Shown: one piece after another, positions 31,703-36,450 of the stretch | Position numbering within the stretch: position 1 is the stretch's first letter | How the letters are laid out: every line of letters starts with the position of its first letter | Assembly (NCBI GenBank): GCA_017307785.1 | Contig: JAFKGI010000060.1 | Location: 1-41,563, forward strand | Reading direction: 5' to 3' | DNA from: Vulcanimicrobiota bacterium | Lineage (GTDB): Bacteria; Vulcanimicrobiota; Xenobia; Xenobiales; JADMJV01 | Length of the DNA: 41,563 nt | Made by a program: the position numbers and the translations under genes | Notes under the pieces: generated by a model | The model's input: the letters and a program-made list of their open reading frames with translations, nothing else | Told to the model about the DNA's origin: nothing | Database searches by the model: none

Positions 31703-31792
31703 GTCGCGTGCTACATCAGCGGATGACCAAGTCTAAGGCACGCGACTCCGTGGGTCTCTAACGTTTGTTCGCGGGAACGAAGCGGCGAACAA
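31703..31792. other. Two stem-loops downstream of the small frame
   Basis: GTCGCGTGC (31703-31711) pairs perfectly with GCACGCGAC (31738-31746) and encloses a CATC/GATG stem-loop at 31714-31725. A second hairpin TTGTTCGC / GCGAACAA spans 31765-31792 with a 12-nt loop. Neither is followed by a T run. Together with the small frame they account for most of the 31471-31803 gap. Confidence 0.6.
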
Positions 31793-31803
31793 GCCGTTCG
31801 ATA

Positions 31804-32616
31804 CTAATCCTCTTCCGGCTCGACCTCGATGCCTTCCTCGGCCAGTCGCTCGACCAGACTGTCGAACACTTCCGGAGGAAGGGAATAGGCGTTGAAAGCC
31901 TCGCGAATGTCGTCCAGGCTGACCGTCCCATCCTGAATCCCCCGCGCGATCAATTCTTCGAACGGGTCGTCCTCTTCTGGCGCCGGCGCCGCAACCTTGC
32001 GAGGCCTGGGCGCGGCCGTCTCGGAGGGCCGAAAATCCTCGTCCAGAATCGGTCGGGCCAATCCCATCACCCAGATCGAATGACCCAAATTGTCCTGACA
32101 GTCATTCTTCAGGGCCGCCCCGCGAGCCTTATCCTGAAAGACAATACCGTCGGTGTTTTCCTGACAGCGATTGAAAGTCACCAGCATATCGCTGGCGCCG
32201 CCCAACACAATCCCCTGAAAATTGCCGCGGGCCTCGCATCGGCTGATGCGCCCCCGAGCATCCCCCTGGATCTTCAACCCACTGCCGCCCGAATGATGAC
32301 TGAAGCGGCAGCGACTCGCCTGAAAGCGCCCCCCGTGCACCTTGACCCCGCACTCGGCCACCGACAGACCACGCAGACTGCGCTCTCCCTTGCTCTTGAA
32401 CACCAACCCATAGCCCAGCCCCTCGCCCACAATCCAGCTGGCATCCCGATGCGAGCCCTCCAAATGGACCGCCTTGCGAATCTGCACCTGCCGAGTCAGC
32501 CGCACCACCCCCTCGATGCGCACCGTCCCCCCGCTCTCCAGTCTCTCGATCGCCCCCAACAAATCCTCGTCCGTCAACTCCCCCTGCAGCGTCACCCGCT
32601 CCACTTTCTTGGCCAT
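31804..32616 (-). CDS. Beta-helix protein with a sigma-70 region 1.1-like C-terminal domain
   Basis: ATG 32616 has GGAAGG about 8 nt upstream. Residues ~45-185 form short repeating strands (VRLTRQVQIRKAVHLEG, LRGLSVAECGVKVHGG, GRISRCEARGNFQGIVLGG, NRCQENTDGIVFQ) typical of a right-handed parallel beta-helix. A Pro/Ala linker (~200-215) leads to residues 217-270 (DPFEELIARGIQDGTVSLDD, then SLPPEVFDSLVERLAEEGIE and VEPEED). This tail closely resembles sigma-70 region 1.1: ELI-x-RG-x-x-x-G-x-(L/V)-(T/S), a mid-domain helix, then a final LxxxGIEV and acidic tail. No other sigma region is present and there is no signal peptide. Function is unknown. Confidence 0.7.
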   Translation of the reverse strand: MAKKVERVTLQGELTDEDLLGAIERLESGGTVRIEGVVRLTRQVQIRKAVHLEGSHRDASWIVGEGLGYGLVFKSKGERSLRGLSVAECGVKVHGGRFQASRCRFSHHSGGSGLKIQGDARGRISRCEARGNFQGIVLGGASDMLVTFNRCQENTDGIVFQDKARGAALKNDCQDNLGHSIWVMGLARPILDEDFRPSETAAPRPRKVAAPAPEEDDPFEELIARGIQDGTVSLDDIREAFNAYSLPPEVFDSLVERLAEEGIEVEPEED

Positions 32617-32701
32617 ACTCAACGCCTTCCATGCCCCGCCGGAAAACTCTTACCGACCTCCCCGAAAAAGTTGGACCCCTCCGCCCGTCGAAAGGACCGG
32701 A

Positions 32702-33166
32702 ATGCCCCGCCCGTTCTTAGCACTCGATGTGGATGGACCCATCGCCCTGATGGGCGCTCCCGATGCTGACGAAGTCTTCGAGGTCACCGTGGATGAGATT
32801 CCACTCCTCATTTCCAGGCGTCTGCCCGAGAGGCTGCAGCGCCTGTCAGCCGTCTTCCAGATCGTCTGGGCCAGTTCGTGGGGGCGTCGCGCCAGCACTC
32901 AGATCGCGCCCCTCGTCGGTTTGCCCGCGGGCCTGCCCTACGTGCCCTTCAGGTCGGCCGGTCGTGCCGGCGTTTCCTATAAATTGTCAGGCCTCAAGCG
33001 CTGGCTCAAGTCAGCGCCCTCCGCCATTGTAGACGATGAAGTCGGAGCAGACATGTGGCAATGGGCGGAAGCGCGCCCCCACACCCTGATGCTGCCGATC
33101 GACCCTAGATTCGGCCTGCTCGACGAACACGTCGAGCGCTTGCTGGAGTTCGCCCGAGCCTTCTAA
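32702..33166 (+). CDS. HAD-like hydrolase (HAD domain of the Swiss-Army-Knife RNA-repair type)
   Basis: ATG 32702 has AAAGGA 6 nt upstream. The 154-residue protein has compact HAD motifs: FLALDVDG (nucleophile D9, D11), WASSWG as motif II, K in SYKLSGLKRWL and acidic AIVDDEV as motif IV. The short, capless form with an ALDVDG start and a W-S-W motif resembles HAD domains found in RNA-repair proteins and stand-alone relatives. Phosphatase activity is plausible but the substrate is unknown. It is followed 32 bp later by a nucleoside deoxyribosyltransferase-like gene. Confidence 0.75.
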   Translation: MPRPFLALDVDGPIALMGAPDADEVFEVTVDEIPLLISRRLPERLQRLSAVFQIVWASSWGRRASTQIAPLVGLPAGLPYVPFRSAGRAGVSYKLSGLKRWLKSAPSAIVDDEVGADMWQWAEARPHTLMLPIDPRFGLLDEHVERLLEFARAF

Positions 33167-33198
33167 GAAATTTCAGCGCCCCCACCTAAACTCAGTCC

Positions 33199-33630
33199 AT
33201 GCGCATCTACTTCGCCCATCCCACCAGCATGTACGACACGCCCGTCGAGCGCGAACTGCAGCAGCGCTTCCAGGCCAGCCATCCCGGCGCCCAGGTGGAA
33301 AACCCCAACCAGCCCAAGCACAGCGAAGGCTACGCCGCCGGCGGCATGGACTACTTCGTCAGCCTCTGCGACCAGCAGGATGGAACCTTCTTCGCCCCCT
33401 TCGCCAACGGCAAACTCGGCGCCGGCGTCGCCAAAGAAGTCAACTCTTTCCTGGAACGCGATGCCCCCGTCTACGAATACGACCGCAAGTCCGGCAATTT
33501 CCGCCAGGTCGAATCCATCAGCCAGTTCTCCATCATGTCCGTCGACGAAACCCGCGCCGCCATCCGTAAAGAACGCGCCGACAGCCCCTACGACGACCTG
33601 CAAGAGTACCAACAAGGCTGGGTCGGCTAA
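33199..33630 (+). CDS. Nucleoside 2-deoxyribosyltransferase-like protein
   Basis: The 143-residue protein starts MRIYFAHPTSMYDTPVERELQ and has VENPNQPKHSEGY, MDYFVSLCDQQDGTFFAPF and GKLGAGVAKEVNSFLERDAPVYEY. This is the alpha/beta plan of nucleoside 2-deoxyribosyltransferase-like (DUF4406-type) proteins: an IYFAHP strand, a D for sugar binding and a G(A)GVAKEV helix start with a conserved Glu. Activity on deoxynucleosides is inferred only from the fold. The last base of its TAA is the first base of the second tandem repeat array. Confidence 0.7.
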   Translation: MRIYFAHPTSMYDTPVERELQQRFQASHPGAQVENPNQPKHSEGYAAGGMDYFVSLCDQQDGTFFAPFANGKLGAGVAKEVNSFLERDAPVYEYDRKSGNFRQVESISQFSIMSVDETRAAIRKERADSPYDDLQEYQQGWVG

Positions 33631-33928
33631 AGTCCTCGGCCACTTACCATCACGCGGTAAAACTTACCGCCCGCCCGGCAAGTCCCCGGCCACTTACCAC
33701 TCCGCGGTAAAACTTACCGCCTGGCCGACAAGTCCCCGGCCACTTACCACTGCGCGGTAAAACTTACCGCCTGGCCGACAAGTCCCCGGCCACTTGCCAC
33801 CCCGCGGTAAAACTTACCGCCCGCCCGGCAAGTCCCCGGCCACTTACCACTCCGCGGTAAAACTTACCGCCCGCCCGACAAGTCTCGTCCAATTGCCACT
33901 CCGCGGTAAAACTTACCGCCCGCCCGGC
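33630..33928. repeat. Tandem array of six ~50-bp units with an invariant palindromic core
   Basis: Units start at 33630, 33680, 33730, 33780, 33830 and 33880 with AAGTC; lengths are 50 except the last (49). A diverged seventh start is at 33929. The 17-nt core GCGGTAAAACTTACCGC (7-bp stem, AAC loop) is identical in all six units while flanking positions vary. It begins at the last base of the upstream stop codon. The remaining ~70 bp to the next start (34009) is C-rich and shows no feature. Open frames across the array are repeat artefacts. Confidence 0.92.
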
Positions 33929-34008
33929 AAGTCCCCGTCCGCCACCAGCCCCGGACAGTCCGCCACCCGGCCCAGACAGAATCCCCCACTGAACCGGACC
34001 TGGACCTC

Positions 34009-34422
34009 TTGCGTAGACCTGGCGTGCACTCCGAAGCCAGGGTCCAAGCCCTCCTGACAATCTCCGCCATCCTGCTCGCCGGTCGGACTCTCCTCCCGGA
34101 CCTCGCCCGAGCCATCGCCAGAGGCCAGCTCCATCATTGTCGCAGCAACCTGCGCCAGCTCGCCACCGCCCTCGAGCTCTACTCCGCCGACAACCGGGGC
34201 CGCTACCCCTTCCATCTCCGCCAGTTGCTCCGCCGCGACCCGCACGGATCGACCTACCTCCGGCAGCTCCCGACCTGCCCGTCCGCAAGGAGCTTCAGCT
34301 ACAAATATCTGGTCACACGGGAGCCTGATACCTTCCGCCTCTTTTGCTGCAGTAATAACCACGGCGACGCTCTTCCGCGCTACCCTCAGACCAGCTCAGA
34401 CTGCCGGCTGATTGGGCGATGA
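34009..34422 (+). CDS. Pilin-like exported protein, upstream paralogue
   Basis: One N-terminal hydrophobic segment (VQALLTISAILLAGRTLLPDL) is followed by HCRSNLRQLATALELYSADNRGRYP, the helix-then-NxGxYP layout of type II/IV pseudopilin-like proteins. Later it has SYKYLVTREPDTFRLFC. The canonical prepilin GFTLIE cleavage motif is missing. The TTG start at 34009 and the GTG at 34024 are both possible and neither has a good ribosome-binding site. It overlaps the next gene by 4 bp and is clearly related to it, so the pair arose by tandem duplication. Confidence 0.6.
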   Translation: MRRPGVHSEARVQALLTISAILLAGRTLLPDLARAIARGQLHHCRSNLRQLATALELYSADNRGRYPFHLRQLLRRDPHGSTYLRQLPTCPSARSFSYKYLVTREPDTFRLFCCSNNHGDALPRYPQTSSDCRLIGR

Positions 34423-34766
34423 GCCACCCCCTGGGCTCACAATCCCACCAGCAGGCAGCTGATCGCATCGGCCCCCTGGTGCTGACCCTCCTCCTCATAG
34501 TCGGCGCACTCGCCTTTCCAAGTTTCCTGGAAGCGCAACGCCAGAGCAAAATCATCCGCTGCAAGCGCCAGCTGAAAAAACTGGCCACCTCGCTCGAGAC
34601 CTACGCATCCAATCACAATGGCGCCTATCCCACCAGGCTAGAAAATTGCGGTCCCTGCCGCTATACCTATCAAGTCCGCCGTGATCCCGACACGTTCACC
34701 ATCGTCTGCCGGTCTGGCGACCACCCGGACTACTCCACGGAGTGCCTGCTCATCGACCATCCTTGA
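34419..34766 (+). CDS. Pilin-like exported protein, downstream paralogue
   Basis: The 115-residue protein has a hydrophobic segment (IGPLVLTLLLIVGALAFPSF), then RCKRQLKKLATSLETYASNH with NGAYP, and YTYQVRRDPDTFTIVCRSGD. These match the upstream neighbour position by position (C-x-LxxLAT-LE-Y, NxGxYP, Y-Y-V-R-DPDTF). The prepilin cleavage motif is absent here too, so processing by prepilin peptidase is doubtful. A short Cys pair (NCGPC) may form a disulfide outside the membrane. It ends convergently on the kinase gene with a 17-bp overlap. Confidence 0.62.
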   Translation: MSHPLGSQSHQQAADRIGPLVLTLLLIVGALAFPSFLEAQRQSKIIRCKRQLKKLATSLETYASNHNGAYPTRLENCGPCRYTYQVRRDPDTFTIVCRSGDHPDYSTECLLIDHP

Positions 34767-35568
34767 CCAGGCGCTCCGCCAACAGCCGGCAGCGCTCCGG
34801 GTCCTCGGTAAAGCCAAGGTCCAGGGCCCAGAGCCAATATTCCAGGGTGCGAAACAATGTCCACTCCCGCGCCAATCCACGGTCCAACCCGGCCTCATCC
34901 ACAATCAGATCCAACCGCCCCAGCTCTCCGTCGAAGCGATTCCAGAGTAGGGGAGCCACTCCGAATTCCGGCTCCCCGCGCAGCGGCTTGGGATCGATCA
35001 CCAGCCACTCCACTCCCCGTCCCAGCACGTTCTCGTAGTGTAAGTCCTGATTGATCAGCAACCCCTGACGCACCTCAGGAACCCGCAGCCACTCGCGAGG
35101 AAAGGGCTGAAAACGCTCCCAGCGCTGAGAAGCCAACTCGAGTAGCCCTTCGGCATACTCGCCCATCTCTAGAAAGCCGCCATCCACCGGCACCGACAGC
35201 CTCCGCAACAATCGTGCCGCCTCCCGAACCGCCAACTCCAGCTCGACCCCGGCCAGCGATCGACCCGCCTCCAGCCGCTCCAGCAGCAAAACCCCGGGAG
35301 CCGACTCCAGCAAGCGCACCGCTCCGCATCCACCCCAGACCCGCAGAGCTGACGCCTCATCGCGTGTTTCCACGTCCACCCGGGTCAATTTCAGCGCCGC
35401 CGGACCAGCCGGAGAAGAAACTGGAAACACCAGCCCCAGAAATCCGTGCCAGGGCGGCCCCTCCACCTGCAACCCCCAGTTCGTGCACCAGTGCTCCAAC
35501 TGCGAGGGCAAAGAAGCCAGCCAGGCCTCATCCCGCACATTCTCCAAAAACGCCTGAGGAATTTCCAT
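34750..35568 (-). CDS. Aminoglycoside/hydroxyurea phosphotransferase-family kinase (APH6/hur-like)
   Basis: ATG 35568 gives a 272-residue protein starting MEIPQAFLENVRDEAWLASLP. It has FPVSSPAGPAALKL (K60, probable ATP lysine), the catalytic loop NQDLHYENVL (D175, N180) and the metal Asp in WLVIDPKPLRGEPEFGVAPLLWN (D192). This is the streptomycin 6-kinase/hydroxyurea phosphotransferase-type layout. The natural substrate is unknown; members with this sequence pattern are common in chromosomes without proven resistance function. It diverges from the membrane protein gene at 35611 across a 42-bp gap holding a palindrome. Confidence 0.82.
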   Translation of the reverse strand: MEIPQAFLENVRDEAWLASLPSQLEHWCTNWGLQVEGPPWHGFLGLVFPVSSPAGPAALKLTRVDVETRDEASALRVWGGCGAVRLLESAPGVLLLERLEAGRSLAGVELELAVREAARLLRRLSVPVDGGFLEMGEYAEGLLELASQRWERFQPFPREWLRVPEVRQGLLINQDLHYENVLGRGVEWLVIDPKPLRGEPEFGVAPLLWNRFDGELGRLDLIVDEAGLDRGLAREWTLFRTLEYWLWALDLGFTEDPERCRLLAERLVKDGR

Positions 35569-35601
35569 GCGGGAGGACTTCGCACTCCATCCCCAAACAT
35601 C

Positions 35602-35620
35602 CACTTTGTGATGCAAAGTG
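35602..35620. promoter_or_regulatory. Perfect palindrome over a divergent start codon
   Basis: CACTTTG (35602-35608) and CAAAGTG (35614-35620) are perfect inverted repeats with a 5-nt spacer. The ATG at 35611 of the membrane protein gene lies in the spacer. Placed between divergent genes, it could be a dimeric repressor site or an mRNA hairpin masking the start. Confidence 0.55.
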
Positions 35621-36099
35621 ACTTGAGAAAAATCCGCACCGCCATCGCCATTGTCATCGCTGGCCTGCTGGTCAGCGGTCTGACCGCTTTCCCAATTGAA
35701 CGCGAACTGAACTGGATCGTCGCCCACATTCCGGCAAACCCGTGGCTGCTGCAGGTTCAGGAAGGCATTACCATGATGTATGCCCACTACCCCTGGATCG
35801 CCTACGGGACCGACTGGCTGGCCTTCGCCCACATTCTGCTGGCCGTGCTATTCCTCGGTCCCTACCGCGATCCGGTGCGCAACCTGTGGGTCCTGGAGTT
35901 CGGCCTGATCGCCTGCGTAGGAGTCCTGCCTCTGGCCCTGATTTGCGGACCCATCCGCGGTATCCCCTTCTATTGGCGCCTGATCGACTGCTCCTTTGGG
36001 ATCATCGCCTTCGTGCCACTCTGGATCGCCCGCAGCCTGACCCTGGGCGTGGCAGAGCAGCCCTCACTCCGAGAGCAACCCACTTACCGCGCTTCTTAA
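35611..36099 (+). CDS. Small polytopic membrane protein
   Basis: The 162-residue protein has about four hydrophobic segments: TAIAIVIAGLLVSGLTAFPI, TDWLAFAHILLAVLFLG, LEFGLIACVGVLPLALI and IDCSFGIIAFVPLWIA. Between the first two is a periplasmic-type loop with ERELNWIVAHIP. I do not recognise the family. The start at ATG 35611 (or GTG 35608) lies inside a palindrome. The stop codon is followed 5 bp later by the third tandem repeat array. Confidence 0.7.
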   Translation: MQSDLRKIRTAIAIVIAGLLVSGLTAFPIERELNWIVAHIPANPWLLQVQEGITMMYAHYPWIAYGTDWLAFAHILLAVLFLGPYRDPVRNLWVLEFGLIACVGVLPLALICGPIRGIPFYWRLIDCSFGIIAFVPLWIARSLTLGVAEQPSLREQPTYRAS

Positions 36100-36104
36100 A
36101 GCTG

Positions 36105-36420
36105 CCTGGAGCCGAGGTTTTGGCCTCACCTGGAGCCGGGCACCCATCGCCCGCCCGCCTGGAGCCGAGGTTTTGCCTCGCCTGGAGCCGGGCACCCCCC
36201 GCCCGCCCGCCTGGAGCCGGGCACCCCCCGCCCGCCCGCCTGGAGCCGGGCACCCCCGCCCACCTCGCCTGGAGCCGAGGTTTTGCCTCGCCTGGAGCCG
36301 GGCACCCCTCGCCTGCCCGCCTGGAGCCGAGGTTTTGCCTCACCTGGAGCCGGGCACCCCTCGCCCGCCCGCCTGGAGCCGGGCACTCCTCGCCCGCCCG
36401 CCTGGAGCCGAGCGCCCCCC
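36105..36420. repeat. Composite tandem array of two alternating repeat modules
   Basis: Twelve copies of CCTGGAGCCG start at 36105, 36129, 36158, 36181, 36210, 36239, 36268, 36291, 36320, 36343, 36372 and 36401. Each opens a module: A (23-24 bp, hairpin CGAGG-TTTTG-CCTCG or close) or B (29 bp, hairpin CGGGC...GCCCG). The order is A B A B B B A B A B B, with the last copy truncated. It fills most of the 351 bp between the convergent membrane protein and glyQS genes; the last ~30 bp shows no feature. Confidence 0.92.
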
Positions 36421-36450
36421 GAAAACCCAGACCGCCAGACAAACCCGGAC

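Noticed and set aside
31599..31760. Programmed frameshift joining the small frame to a +1 frame (KINLRRVLHQRMTKSKARD)
   Set aside because: No slippery sequence and no recognisable family in the joined product; the downstream part lies within the stem-loops.
31599..31792. tmRNA, 4.5S RNA or RNase P RNA in the 31.5-31.8 kb gap
   Set aside because: None of the conserved sequence signatures of these RNAs is present.
28099..36420. The three tandem arrays as CRISPR arrays
   Set aside because: Units are contiguous or nearly so, with no unique 30-40 bp spacers between conserved repeats, and no cas genes are present.
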